From positions 42,199,623 to 42,263,622 of the forward strand of contig OV277861.1 of assembly GCA_922989275.2 (NCBI GenBank): a stretch of DNA of 64,000 nucleotides. The letters run 5' to 3'. Source of the DNA: Gari tellinella. Lineage: Eukaryota > Mollusca > Bivalvia > Cardiida > Psammobiidae. Positions 32,037-43,665 of this stretch are shown here, one piece after another (position 1 is the first letter of the stretch; every line of letters starts with the position of its first letter). The notes under the pieces are model-generated. The model was given only the letters and a program-made list of their open reading frames with translations. It had not been told where the DNA came from and made no database searches. The translations under genes and the position numbers were made by a program.

Positions 32037-32735
32037 ACTTAATTTCAAGACAATTATATTTCCACCTTTTCTCGGCTGCAATATCGTATGCTTAAAACTG
32101 TCGTCTGCTGTTTTTCTGAAGGTCACATTTTGGACATTAAGACAAAAAAACCATGACGAGTGACAAACAGCTTGAATCCAGATTAGACGCCGCGTTAACG
32201 CGGCATCTGATCTGGATTCAAGCTGTTTGCAAATGATAGCCAATTTCTGGATTCAAACTGTTTGCAAATGTAAGCAGTGATACTTTTAGAAATCAGATGA
32301 GTGAGTCCTTGGGATGCACATTCTGTAAAACAATGAGACAAACATTGAGTCCTTGACGTGAAAATGTAACCCAATATCCCACAACTTATTTCTTGTTTTG
32401 AAAACAGGTGACCACTTAAAGCAGGTTGAAAGTAAAGCAGAATGTGCCACATTCTGCTTTCCTTTCAAACTGCTTTAAGCTCTTATCTGCTATGATATCG
32501 AAAGTAGTTCTGATGTTGCATATTATGTAAGTAGAACTATTCACTTCAGTGGATTCTAAGAATACATTAAAGGCATAAAATTGTGTAATATGGAGTAATG
32601 GGTTAAAAAGTTTAATAAAGGTGAATTTAATGAGTATAGGACTCAGGATGCACAGGTAAAATTATCACTGTGTAAGCCAATTTCGCTCCCTTTAACAATT
32701 ACCCCCGAACAACACACACACTATTTTTAACAGTA
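32037..32735. mobile_element. Family B element, left end missing, split by D
   Basis: B sequence runs from ~32037 (GACAATTATATTTCC) through an intact hairpin (32164-32230, CGCCGCGTTAACGCGGC core) to ~32275 and resumes at ~32672 (GCCAATTTCGCTCCCTTTAA). In between lies a family D-related segment with hairpin 32418-32477 and right end GGGTTAA at 32600-32606. Another D-type hairpin fragment (AAAGCAGAACATACATTGAT.., 32728-32785) abuts the B end. Confidence 0.6.
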
Positions 32736-33152
32736 AAGCAGAACATACATTGATGCTCATTCTGCTTTACTTTCAGATTGATTTAAAAATACCATTTGCT
32801 TGCAATAGTTCTAATGGTGCATATTTATGACTATATAAACTGGAAGTATTATTTTCAATAGTAGGCTAAAACAACCACCTGCCCTGAACATACCATTACG
32901 TGTGAATGACGGTGCGACACCGATGTATTTTCGCTTTCTTAAGCCTTTGTAAAATTAGCCTTATTTCCCACTCCACAGCACTTCTCATAGAGTCCGTGGA
33001 CGTATCGACAGACGACATAATATGATATGTTCCAAACAACGTATTTTAGTGAAAAGACTACTCCGTCGGGCATGTTCCGTAAATTGCTAGTGTTGCACAT
33101 ACCCTACAGTACGTTAAAATCTTGATTCATATGACACAAAGCAATCTGTATC

Positions 33153-33344
33153 CAGCTCTCCAGATAAGAGGGAGTATTCCGAACAAATCCAACCTTTTCT
33201 CACTCATAAAGCACAAAATCCTATGGTGTTACTTCTCATTAGAATCGTCTCTTTGAGACGATTCTAAAGAGTAGTGACACAATAGGGTTTAAAGCAGAAA
33301 TAAAGGTTTCAGTGTTTTGAAAAACTTCCCTTATCTAGAGCCCT
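33153..33344. mobile_element. Family O palindromic element
   Basis: Ends GCTCTCCAGATAAGAGGG and CCCTTATCTAGAGCCCTGTA. The central palindrome is AGAATCGTCTC/GAGACGATTCT around TTT. The sister copy at 44237-44425 is in opposite orientation. 32786-33152 and 33345-33650 show nothing else. Confidence 0.75.
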
Positions 33345-33758
33345 GTACAGTATCTGAAATTTCCAGTTGATCTGACCTAATACTAGAGCGGGTGAAAATC
33401 ATATAGGTGCCGGGCCGTTCTAATGTCGCCCTATATACATGTAAGCTGTGGTAAGTCTCTCAGAGCCAATAGCTCACTTTAAATCAGGATTAATTATACA
33501 AATCAAATACCCTTGAATTGTATGGACATTTCCCTATTGATTAAACCCAATAAACCTATATTGTGACTGTTTCGAGTTTTTACTATCCCTGATTTTCCTA
33601 AAATCACTGTCAGAATAAAGGTAAGCAATTTGCATGTGGGTATGGGTTAAACGATTATACTACATCAACTCATGGACCCCTGGAACATCAAATGGACACT
33701 TCTAGTTTCCATTTAAGTTCAGTACAAGTTTTACTATTTCGGGTTGTGAAACAGTGTA

Positions 33759-34315
33759 CAGTGTTTCCTCTCTACAACAACATTCAATGGGAGACAAAGA
33801 GTGTGTGTGTTGTTCGGGCAGAGTTGTTTTAGGGAGGGAAATTGACTTACATTTGCAAACACTTTGAATTCAGATCAGTGGCCCGTTTCATAAAACTTCA
33901 TACGACAAATGTTGTCGTAAGTCAGATTATAAAACTCTCAATAAGTATTTATTTCTCAATCTAATACTCTCTTGTGACATCTTTTTGGAATCGTCTTGAA
34001 AAGACAATTCCAAAAAGATGTCACAAGACAGGATTCGATAGAGAAATCAGAGATTAAATGTATTTTAAAGTTTTGACTTACGACAACATTTGTCGTAAGA
34101 AGTTTTATGAAACGGGCCCCTGGATTCAAGCTGTTTGTCACTTGTAATTATAATTTATTCTGTAAAAAATTTCCAATATGTGACTGAGACAAATAGCAGG
34201 CGACAATTTAAGCAGACGATATTGCAGCAGTAAAAGAGTTAGCCATTATTATATGTTTAGGGAACAGTGGCAAGTATTGCTGTAAGGAGTTTATTGTTGT
34301 TGGGATGGAGCACTG
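33759..34315 (-). mobile_element. Family B element with family I inserted in its hairpin
   Basis: Starts CAGTGTTTCCTCTCTACAAC and ends GGGATGGAGCACTG, TA on both sides. The hairpin is opened at GATCAG by a family I copy (33880-34120), and the right arm resumes as CTGGATTCAAGCTGTTTGTC. Confidence 0.8.
33880..34120. mobile_element. Family I element nested in a hairpin
   Basis: Ends GGCCCGTTTCATAAAACTTC and its mirror GAAGTTTTATGAAACGGGCC. The central inverted repeat ACATCTTTTTGGAATCGTCT pairs with AGACAATTCCAAAAAGATGT. Confidence 0.85.
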
Positions 34316-34317
34316 TA

Positions 34318-34440
34318 CTTTATACGTTATTTCCGAATCACTTTACGGAACGTGCCGATAGTTACCGGAGATTTATGCAGCGAACCGCCGAAGACTAAAA
34401 TAAATTGTCCCTTCATCCTTGCGTTATTCATGACTGACAT
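34318..34440 (+). other. Paralogous 5' flank of exon-1 copy 1
   Basis: The sequence ..CGAATCACTTTACGGAAC..AGTTACCGGAGATT matches 41080-41116, and AAATTGTCCCTTCATCC..TTATTCATGACTGACA matches 51210-51250. In the second copy these two parts are separated by 10 kb of inserted DNA; here they are contiguous. It probably is promoter or 5' UTR, since TGACAGGTAAT at 51238 reads as a splice donor. Confidence 0.6.
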
Positions 34441-34818
34441 GTAGCGTGTTCAGTTATGAGTTCAGTAAAGAAAGCGATGGCCGTCGATGGCCTTCGGTTG
34501 CAAGTTGGCTATCGGTCTGAAATACAGTCGAGAAAGCGTAATTCGTTCGTTCAAACGCAAACGCATTGCAATGGACAACTTTTTGACAATTCTGACTACC
34601 AGTTTTAAAATGAGTGGCAAACAGTTTGGAGCCTGATCAGACGCCGGGTAACCCGGCGTCAGATCTGGCTCCAAACTGTTTGCAATGTAATAATAGTTGA
34701 AGCGTTATATAGCGCGGTTATTTTGAAAGAAAACGTTTTCTCTACTGTACTCTGCACGCTGCACACGGGCCACAAGCTGCTAACCTAAACAGCAAACAGT
34801 GGTAACTGAACACGCTAC
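34441..34818. mobile_element. Family F element carrying a nested family A
   Basis: A 15-bp perfect TIR, GTAGCGTGTTCAGTT (34441-34455) and its complement (34804-34818). It interrupts GACTGACA|GGTAAT, which is continuous at 51235-51248. The interior is mostly the family A copy at 34525-34747. 34819-35320 has nothing recognisable apart from a stray GAACACGCTAAAG. Confidence 0.75.
34525..34747 (-). mobile_element. Family A element, diverged
   Basis: CAGTCGAGAAAGCG..TTTTCTCTACTG with the hairpin at 34616-34682 (TCAGACGCCGGGTAACCCGG core). Confidence 0.8.
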
Positions 34819-35320
34819 AGGTAATGTTTCGGAGTCCAACGTCCTTTTAGAGTGTAAACAACCCTTATAGTACGACATCTTACGTTCTTGAATAATCTCC
34901 AATAATTCATGGCATCCCCATGTTTATGTACTTTTGAAGGTACATGTACCAACACATTATTTACGAATCGGAATCATACATGCTAAAGTTTATTAATTAA
35001 CTGAATGAACTGCATCAAGGTTACCGCATACAAAAAAAAAAGATTTTAAAAAAGTATTGTAAGCTGCTCTATTTGATACATTTATTACCAAAAAGGGTTT
35101 GTTTATTAAGAGAAGTAAACTCAAGACTGTTCGCTGTGGCTCGGGTTCTCACTTAGACGCCATTTTAGAATTCCTGTTCGCTTTTGCAAATGACCATCGA
35201 AGTTGTTCGTGTAGCTGTCCAACGATATCATGCAAACTGTTCGTTTTGTGTACACTGTCACGGGCGTAGGCCTCCGATGGACTCCGATACAGCACATGAA
35301 CACGCTAAAGGTACATTATA

Positions 35321-35567
35321 CAGTGGAGAAAACGATATTTTTTCCCGTTTAAACGCAAACGAAACGCAAACGCAGTGCACTAAAATGAAGAAAATTACAA
35401 CTTTTTAACATTGCTGAATGCTGATTTTAACCTGGACGACAAACAGTTTGGAGCCTGATCAGACGCCGGGTTTCCCGGCGTCTGATCTGGCTCCAAACTG
35501 TTTACAATGGAAATAATAGTTTTAGCGTAAACGCGTTTATTGGGAAAGAATAACGTTTTCTCCAATG
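35321..35567 (-). mobile_element. Family A element, full length
   Basis: CAGTGGAGAAAACG..GTTTTCTCCAATG. The hairpin at 35443-35512 has the core TCAGACGCCGGGTTTCCCGG. It lies in the 5' flank of exon-1 copy 1. Confidence 0.88.
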
Positions 35568-35683
35568 TAACCAGAATATACAAAACTATAACCCAATACT
35601 ACCAACAACTCAGTAACGAGAAGAACTTTCTTATAGGTATTGCCTACGTTTTCTCTGCATTGGAGAAGTGTTATAACTCATAA

Positions 35684-35782
35684 ATGATGGTGTGGGACCG
35701 TTTTAGAATTAATGGCCAACTTGTCGTGTTGGTTTTGGTTGTTGTTAGCGTGTATTTTCTATTTAGAAGCTATAAATATCAA
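35684..35782 (+). CDS. First coding exon, type II membrane protein, copy 1
   Basis: ATGATG start (35684/35687) with upstream sequence 35600-35683 nearly identical to the copy at 51.3 kb. It encodes MMVWDRFRINGQ and a hydrophobic anchor of ~18 residues (LVVLVLVVVSVYFLF), then RSYKYQ. A possible donor, CAA|GTACCA, ends the exon in phase 0, the same phase as copy 2. A short basic cytosolic tail followed by one signal-anchor is the expected N-terminus for Golgi-type enzymes, including METTL24-like methyltransferases, but that link is inference. A partial family A element begins ~14 bases after the donor, and no following exon was found before 51 kb, so this copy may be dead. Confidence 0.6.
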
Positions 35783-35796
35783 GTACCAAACATCAC

Positions 35797-35928
35797 CGCT
35801 GTCTGATCAGGCTCCAACCTGTTTGCTACTCAAATTAAAAAAAAATAGTTAAAATTTCTAAAAGTAAATTTCCACAGTTTAGTGCGTTGCGTTTGTGTTT
35901 GCACGGGAAAGAAAAAAGTATTCTCTAA
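35797..35928 (+). mobile_element. Half of a family A element
   Basis: Starts inside the hairpin (GTCTGATCAGGCTCCAACCT) and runs to TATTCTCTAATGCA. The left half is missing, and the break lies just after exon-1 copy 1. Confidence 0.7.
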
Positions 35929-36090
35929 TGCATATAGTGCACAAAAACACAGCTATCAATGTCTCTTGCTGGCTGTAGGGAATACTCACCCCTTTTAAAG
36001 TTTTAGAATGTTCCAATCTAAACATAACTCTGCCAGGTCAGAAGAAAACACTAATATTAACTCCTTCACTGCCATGATGTCATCAGCTTA

Positions 36091-36440
36091 ACCCATTACC
36101 CCATAGCCTGTTTCTAGTAGTTAAGATATGTGACCTATTAACCCATTACTCCATAGCCTGTTTCTAGTAGTTAAGATATGTGACCTATTAACCCATTACT
36201 CCATAGCCTGTTTCTAGTAGTTAAGATATGTGACCTATTAACCCATTACCCCATAGCCTGTTTCTAGTAGTTAAGATATGTGACCTATTAACCCATTACT
36301 CCATAGCCTGTTTCTAGTAGTTAAGATATGTGACCTATTAACCCATTACTCCATAGCCTGTTTCTAGTAGTTAAGATATGTGACCTATTAACCCATTACT
36401 CCATAGCCTGTTTCTAGTAGTTAAGATATGTGACCTATTA
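36091..36440 (+). repeat. Seven exact 50-bp tandem units
   Basis: The unit starts ACCCATTACTCCATAGCCTG and ends GATATGTGACCTATTA. Seven uninterrupted copies are identical except C or T at one position. The unit equals the left terminal segment of family D, so the array grew inside the transposon end. Confidence 0.97.
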
Positions 36441-36635
36441 AAGCAGGTTGAAAGTAAAGAAGAATGCGCCCTATGGTGCATTCTGCTTTACTTTCAGCCT
36501 GCTTTAAGTTAATATCTGCTAGGATATAGAAAATATTTCTTATGGTACATATTCATGACAGTATAAAATGGAACTATTTTCTTTGGCGGATGAATAAAAT
36601 GGATGCGCTAAAAGTCGCTTCTATAAGGGAAAGGG
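36092..36635. mobile_element. Family D element with internal 50-bp tandem array
   Basis: TTAA flanks at 36088-36091 and 36636-36639. Ends ACCCATTACCCCATAGCC and TATAAGGGAAAGGGT. The hairpin (36441-36508) is AAAGCAGGTTGAAAGTAAAG..GAATGCGCCCTATGGTGCAT.. with mirror. The left end segment is expanded into seven 50-bp units (see separate entry). Confidence 0.85.
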
Positions 36636-36922
36636 TTAAACAAGAATTGTCTTTCAAAACATAATTCCCCGGAGTGCGTGGTGGAAGTAATGCTGTAGAT
36701 GGGTGTGAACAATGTATGACATTGAGGTTTTAAAATAGTTGCAATACAGCGTTCCCTCTCTACAACGACACGCAATGGGAGACACAAAGTATGTTCGTTG
36801 TTCGGAGGGAGTTGTTACAGGGAGGGAATTTGGCTTACATTTGCAAACAGCTTGAATCCAGATCAGGCGCCGCGTAACGCGGCGTCTGATCTGGATTCAA
36901 GCTGTTTGTCACTCGTAATTAA

Positions 36923-37457
36923 AGAGGCTCGCAACCGGATTTAGCATTAAAAATAGTAATTTGTAAATATATGTCAAATGCTTATATAAATGGGTAAGAT
37001 TTAGTTAAGGATAATAAATTCTGTTAAAAAATCCATTTCAACAAAAAAAAAGAAGAAGCCCTGGTGGGATTTGAACCCGTGACCCTCCATGCGGAGAGAA
37101 ACGTGAAAAAATGAGAAAGCTCCTATACTACCTCGGCTACCAGCGCTCTCTATATCTATATTAGCGAATTAACGTACTTCACTAGTAGCGATCGATAGTA
37201 CTTTTACTACTTTATTCGTCTCGGGTTTATGTCTGAGCCCGTGTAAAGAAGCAACAACAACAACTATACCGTTAGCTAACGCTATAGAAAAACGATGGAA
37301 AATATCTTAAAAAACTAAGATTCGGTGCCGATTCTTGATACTTTTTTTGGACTGATCATATTTTTTTAATGTCAGAAGCCAAATAATGCCACAAATTTGC
37401 TTTTATTTGAGTATTTTATTTTATTTTGACAAGTATACCATCCGGTTGCGAGTCCCT
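36923..37457. mobile_element. Family L element (535 bp), TTAA target, tRNA-Leu-like cargo
   Basis: TTAA duplicated at both ends (36919-36922, 37458-37461). TIR AGAGGCTCGCAACCGGAT and ATCCGGTTGCGAGTCCCT. Interior: A-rich left part, a tRNA-like module (37059-37148), then TCTCGGGTTTATGTC and CCGTTAGCTAACGC. No protein is encoded. TTAA targeting is typical of piggyBac-type transposases, which could act in trans. Confidence 0.85.
37059..37148 (-). other. tRNA-Leu-like module in family L
   Basis: Minus strand: possible acceptor GCGCTGG pairing with CCAGGGC, TAGCCGAGGTAG, CTCTCCGCATGGAG variable arm, and B box GGTTCAAATCC. Compared with the 31 kb copy the anticodon region has diverged strongly. Confidence 0.6.
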
Positions 37458-37646
37458 TTAAGTGTTTTGCTCTGAAATGGTCAAATATGTAACTTTTAGA
37501 AAAACAGCAGACGACAATTTTAAGCAGACGATATTGCAGCAATAAAAGCGTTAGACATAATTGTCCAGTTTCGGGAACAGCGGCAAAAGTCGTTGTAAGT
37601 AAGGAGGGAATCGTTGTTTAGAGGGCCGTTGTAGAGAGGGGGCGCT

Positions 37647-39800
37647 GTACATTCAATTACAGTAACTTTATGTAAAATATAGCATATATAGCTACTAAAA
37701 AGCTATCATCAACAGAATTGTCAAACGATAATTTAAATCTCATCCTGCAGATCGTAGATTCTTGCATTAATCTACTGTTCTATCTAGAATCTATACGTAT
37801 AGACGATTCTATTTCCGATAATTAGACGGCCGCCATTATGAGTCACGTGACCTAGCCGCCATTAATACGCTGCACTTTAAGCAATCGGAGAGTGAATCAG
37901 TTAATACATAGTGACACAATCACTAGTAATATATCATTTCTTTCGAAATTAAGTTCGCTCTAGACACCGAAATTTCTGTTTCTTCGTTTAGTAACAATAA
38001 TAAGAAGAATTAAAGTAATTTTATGTCGACTGATATAAAAAGAGTTTTGATTAAATTGATCATCTACAAAACAATGATCTCGCCGCCTCCATCCTTTTTC
38101 CTTTACGATGAAATGAAAACGACTGACCGAAATGGTTAAAAATAATCAATTACATAGCCCTTTTCCCGATATTGTCGTAGATCTAGTTCTTTATTCAACA
38201 TCTCCGAAATGTAGAATTAAAATAATGTCTTTTACTTTGGTATTTCTGACTGAGCTCCAAAAATGTTGTTTGTAAAGTACACATTCGTTTCAAAATCGTT
38301 TCTCATCAATAAAGCGGTAGCCATAAATTTCTTAAATTCAGGTCAATGTTGGCTCGGTGACAAAAGTTACATCACTGTGTATGTAGGTCATTTAATTACC
38401 AACAGATGTGCAATATTTCCGGTTGATTGGTTTATCCTTCGAGCAGGGGGTAGATTGCGTAAGACACCCGCAGTTTTATTACCCACTAGTAAAACACCGA
38501 CATAATCATATCTCATGGATCATAGATAAGACCCATATAGCTTTGTTGGTTAAAAGTAAAAAACTGAAATATTTTACAGCAAATAACACCATAGGATTTC
38601 AATTTAATTTGCACACAGTTTGGATCCAGATCAGACTCCGATAACATGGGCGTCTGATCTGGTTAAATACTGCGCTTGACACTTGTATAAGTGTTGCTTT
38701 CCTATTCACCGTTAGCGTGTTAATCGCCACATGAGTAACACGTGCAGTGTGAATCCAGATCAATCGGATGCAAAGTAATTGGAGTCTTGTCTGGATACAG
38801 ACTTCAAATAATTTTTAAATGTTCATGATAATTATGATAAGCTACCTTTTAATCAAAAGTGTGTTGTTCGCCATTTGTATTACCATTCGCCAGCATTGTG
38901 GATCCAGATCAAAAACCTGATCAAGTTATTAAGCATATGATCTGAATCTCCCATTCAATTTTGTGTCTCAGAAAGGTTGCCTCCTGCCACATCGAGAATA
39001 TGTTTTGCACATCTGTGTCTAATTAAGTAATTAAAGATTTCACACGACCTCTATCAAGTTTGTAAGCCATCAGAGATATATTTTAGCAAATCATATAGAT
39101 CTAATTCTAATCAGTGATTAGGTTGATGGTTTCTATTGTCACCTCTAACTTTCATTCATGTTTACATTCAATAGTAAAAAAAAAGAAAAATTTATTTTAA
39201 TATTTTGCCTGCCGATCCTGACTCGACTTATATTTGCAAACAGCTTGGAACAAAATCAGACGCCACGTAACTCGGCGTCTGATCTGGATCCAAACTGTTT
39301 GGCACTCATATTCAGATTTTATTCCGTTTGAAAAAGAATAAAAACTTATTTTGATTTTTATTCGCAGACGATATATTTGAATCAAACGACAACTCACAAC
39401 TCACAATGGTAAAGGCTTAAATATTTTCGTATGAGTTACGTTACAGTGATGCTCACTTATTACGAACTTAACCGAAGAAAAACTTCATTTTTTGCTACAA
39501 ATATTACCAAAACATATTAGTTAATTATCTGTCCGATCAGGGGCGGGGGCGGCTCATGTCCGTCAATCTTTCTTTTGTGTTATATTTTTATTCGCAAATT
39601 TTGTTATCAGTGCAGACCTTGCACTGATTTCTATATTCGGCTTGATTGTTATTAACAAGATGAAAGCAAAGCAGAATGTGTATATAAGAGCTTAAAGCTG
39701 TAGTTTCATTTTGCTTTAAAATACAATGTGAAATCAAGACCTTCACAAGATATCTAACAAGTTGTCAAGCGTACTGGACCTTAGAACAATAGACATAAAG
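37647..39800. other. Unassigned stretch with decayed hairpins
   Basis: Degenerate shared hairpins at 38611-38672 (TTTGGATCCAGATCAGACTC..GCGTCTGATCTGG), 38750-38805, 38885-38960 and 39233-39302 (CTTGGAACAAAATCAGACGC..). A D-like hairpin lies near 39655-39740. No exon with both splice signals was seen; the frames at 38263-38644 have no motif. Confidence 0.45.
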
Positions 39801-39814
39801 AGTTTCGACAAGAT

Positions 39815-40179
39815 CAACACCTTCACTGCCATGCCGTCATCTGCTTTAACCCTTTTCTCCATCGATAGAAACTATCTACCAATTTTACGCATTTACGAAA
39901 TACTATATCACTGCCTTTAGGCACAGTCTGCATTACACCGAATCTGCTTTAAGTGGTAATCTGTCCTCAAAATTAGAAACAGGCTATATGAGTAAAGGCT
40001 TATAACAACTGTCGTTTGCTTCTATACTTCTCACTTTGAAAGTTCTAGGTAAGGTCACTTAAATAGAACTTATATTGTCATGAGTGTCAAACAGTTCGGT
40101 TCCTGATCAAACGCCGAGTTATGCGTCTGATCAAGATTCAAACTGTTTTCAAATAACCTTTGTATAGATCTATTCAGGG
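39815..40179. mobile_element. Family K element (TTAA-type) with nested D remnants
   Basis: Begins ACCTTCACTGCCATGCCGTC and ends CAGGGTTAA. The hairpin (40082-40150) has CAAACAGTTCGGTTCCTGAT and the mirrored ATCAAGATTCAAACTG. D sequence lies at ~39847-40003. Confidence 0.55.
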
Positions 40180-40596
40180 TTAAGCGGTTATGATTGACCC
40201 TTTATCGATTTCGTTCGTTCCGCAGCGTATTGATGGCGGACGGAGATATTGAAGAGTAGTTATCAGGGGAGATAAATCATGCAAAACTTTTAAATAGAAT
40301 CGTCTATATGACACTTCATTAATGGCGTTTCTTGAAACAAACTATACTTGAACAGATGCTGTTCTACAAATCGAAACATGCTGCCATAGCTATTACAAAC
40401 TGTGTCTATTAATTTTGCATTCACAGTTCATCTCCAGTAAAACTTGTAATTGGATACATAGACCAGCCTGTATGCAATGTGTCCCGCATTCAGTTTTAAT
40501 CAGGTGCCCATGAACCTTCATTTCTTATTCATATAGAATTGCGTGTCAAACGGCTTGGATTCTACGTCAGACGGTGCGTTACGCTGCTTCTGATCT

Positions 40597-40839
40597 GGGG
40601 CCCGTTTCATAAAACTTCGTACGACAAAAACGATCGTAAGTCAGATTATAAAAGTCTCAATAATTATTTATTTCTCAATATAATCCTGCCTTGTCACATC
40701 TTTTTGGAATCGTCTTGAAAAGACGATTCCAAAAAGATGTTACAAGACAGGATTAGATAGAGAAATCAGAAATTAAAAGTATTTTAAAGTTTTGACTTAC
40801 GATCGTATTTGTCGTACGAAGTTTTATGAAACGGGCCCC
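40597..40839. mobile_element. Family I element inserted in a family K hairpin
   Basis: GGGGCCCGTTTCATAAAACT..AAGTTTTATGAAACGGGCCC. The host hairpin begins GTGTCAAACGGCTTGGATTC at 40542, is cut after GATCTG, and resumes CGGTTCCCATCTATTTGCAA; the host's right end is GGAGGGGTTAA at ~40896. Confidence 0.8.
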
Positions 40840-41439
40840 CGGTTCCCATCTATTTGCAAAGAACCATGATTGTACTCGGTGTAAGGCAGCGGAGGGGTTA
40901 ATGCACAGACGGGACAATTTTACATGACGATATAGTTCGTTCGACTTTATTGACCTATAACCATAACGTAAAAGAACGACCTTTTAACATTGGTCGAACT
41001 GTTGCTAACTACGTTTACATGTATTTTCGCTTCGTTCCATGACGGTTTCCATGCACCAACACTGTAAACATTATTTCAGTATCACTTCACAGAACACTCC
41101 GAGAGTTAGCGGAGACTCCTACCCTAGTAGTCTGGTTACTTCCCCTGACACTGCGTGATTGGGTCAGGCGTACACGAAAAATGGCAGCGCCCATGGAGAA
41201 GACCGGGTGAGTTAAAACAAGAAGGAACAACTTCAAGTTTTGATGGCAGGCGCTTAATATCTTAACACATTATTCATAGCATTAAGATAGGATTAGATAT
41301 GAAAATGATTAGTAGTGACGTTGTGTATTTTGTGTTTTAAAGCTTAAAGTCCCATATTTTCGCGGGCGTGCTTGCAGACAGTATACGTTTCCTGAAAGAT
41401 TTTAATGAAAAGTAACGAAGTGTCGGTATTTTTATTCTT

Positions 41440-42010
41440 ACATATACTTAGTTGGGAGAATAATGTTTTTGTCTGTCTGTTTGTCTGTCTGTTGGTCTGT
41501 CTATCTGTTTGTTTGTCCGTCTGTCTACAACTTTACCCATGTCCATAACTCTGGAACTACATAGGATAGAGACTTTATATTTGGTTATGCACTCAACTCA
41601 AGAAGCTCTTGAGCTAAGTACAACTTTGGTCATGTCCGACAAATATCAAGGTCATTTAGAAGTAAAATCTGATTAATTAAACATTGGCCATAACTTTGGA
41701 GCTGCATGTGGTACATACTTTATATTTGGAATGTGTACTCATCTCAAGAAGCTCTTGAGCTAAGTACAACTTATTTCATGTCGGACAAATGTCAAGGTCA
41801 TTTAGAGGTAAAATATGGTTAATTTAACTTTTGCCGTATCTCTAGAACTACATGTGATACAGACTTTATATTTGGACTGTGTGCTCAACTCAAGAAGCTC
41901 TTGAGCTTGGTACAAATGAGGTTGTGACCAACAAAGGCCAAGGTTAATTTAGAGGTCAAATATGATTAATTAAACTTTTGTCGTATCTCTAGAACCACAT
42001 GTGATAGATA
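41440..42010 (+). repeat. Satellite a, FB2 left arm (~150-bp units)
   Basis: After TGTCTGTCTGTTTGTCTGTC, about four diverged units with ATAACTCTGGAACTACAT, GACTTTATATTTGG, CTCAAGAAGCTCTTGAGCTA and CAAGGTCATTTAGA. The same units, inverted, lie at ~49230-50290. Confidence 0.85.
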
Positions 42011-42164
42011 GTTCATAGTTGGCATGTTAGTCCTGTACCTGGCCTGAAGACCCGTATGCAAAATGGTGTTGAGAGAGTTTCTCACTTGATGTGAGTTAAC
42101 GAGACCCTAGACATCACAAATCACCGAGGTGCTTGTCTGTCACACTGTCACGAGCCCCACAATA

Positions 42165-43440
42165 TCCAAATCCAATACGGCCGCCGCCAGCCATTTTGGA
42201 AAAGCTAATTGTTTTGTTTTTTGGAGAATAAATAAGTGTAATACCTCTAAATTGATTGTTTTTTGGTGTGGAACTCATTTCTGATGCCCTTTGTGCAATC
42301 TGGGGTGTCTTTGTTTGGAAAGGTCAAATTATCCAATATGGCCGCCGCAAACCATGTTGGAAAAGCTTTTTTCGTTTGTTTTTTTACGAAAATCAAATAT
42401 AATACTTCTAAATTGATTATTTTTTAGAGTATAACTCACTTCTGATGCCCTTTGTGCAATCTGGGATGTATTTGATTTGGAAAGATCATGTTCCACGATA
42501 GCAAAATCCAATATGGCCGCCGCAAGCCATGTTATAAAAGCTAAGTTTTTTTCTTTTTTTGGAGAATAAACCAATGACATACCTCTCAATTGATAATTTT
42601 TGGGTGTTAACTCATTTCTGATGCCTTTTTTTGCAATCTGGGATGTATTTTATTCCGAAAGGTCAAGTTTCACAATAGCCAAATCCATTATGGCGGCCGC
42701 AAGCCATGTTAAAAAAGCTACCTTTTTTCTTTTTTTGGAGAATAAATCAATGTAATACATGTACCTCTCAATTGATAATTTTTGGGTGTTGAACTCATTT
42801 CTGATACCCTTTGTGCAATCTGTGATGTCTTTGATTTGGAAAGATCAAGTTCCACAATAGCCAAATCCAATATGGACGCCGCAAGCCATGTCAAAAAAGC
42901 TAATTTTGTTTCTTTTTAGGAGAATAAACCAATGTTATACCTCTCAATTGATAATTTTTGGGTGTTGAACTCATTTCTGATGCCTTTTGTGCAATCTGGG
43001 ATGTATTTGATTCGAAAAGGTCAAGTTGCACAATAGCCAAATCCAATATGGCCGCCGCAAACCATGTTGAAAAGGCTAATTTTGTTGTTTTTTGGACAAA
43101 TATCAAATGCTATACTTCTAAATTGATTTTTTTAGAGTAGAACTCATTTCTGATGCACTTTGTGCAATCTACGGTGTCTTTGCTTTGGAAAGATCAAGTT
43201 CCAAAAGAAGCAAAATCCAATATGGCCGCCGCAACCATGTTGAAAAAGCTATTTGTTTTCTTTTTTGGAGAATAATCAAATGTAATACATGTACCTCTAA
43301 ATTAATAATATCTTGGTGTGAAACTTATTTCTGAGGCCCTTTTTGCAATCTTGCGTGTTTTTGATTCAGAAAGGTCAAGTTCCACAATAGCAAAATCCAA
43401 TATGGCAGCCGCAAACCACGATGGAAAAGCTAATTTAAAA
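42165..43440 (-). repeat. Satellite b, FB2 left arm (~176-bp units)
   Basis: Eight units, each with AAATCCAATATGGCCGCCGC, AAAAAGCTA, a T-rich run, GGAGAATAAA, CTCAATTGATAAT and CTCATTTCTGATGCCCTTTG. The short open frames here are by-products of the unit. Confidence 0.9.
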
Positions 43441-43665
43441 AAAAATAAGAAAGATCAAATATACATGTAATACATGTATATCTTAATTGATTATTGCTTG
43501 TGTTGAACTCATTTCCTCTCTGATGTCCTTTGTTCAGGTCAAATTCAATGTATTTTTGATACATCAACGACCTTGGGCTTAGCTTGAACAGCAGTAGTCA
43601 GTATGTAAACAAGATGTAAGTAAATGGCAACTCTCTGACATTAGACAGAGAAAACACGACAGTGA

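Larger units (their letters stand above)
36747..37646 (-). mobile_element. Family B element with nested family L
   Basis: CAGCGTTCCCTCTCTACAAC at the left, GTTGTAGAGAGGGGGCGCTG at the right, TA on both sides. The hairpin at 36841-36907 is intact. Family L is inserted at TTAA just outside it (36923-37457). Confidence 0.85.

Noticed and set aside
36091..36440. CRISPR-like regular repeats
   Set aside because: The units are contiguous 50-bp copies without unique spacers, and they equal the end of a family D transposon.
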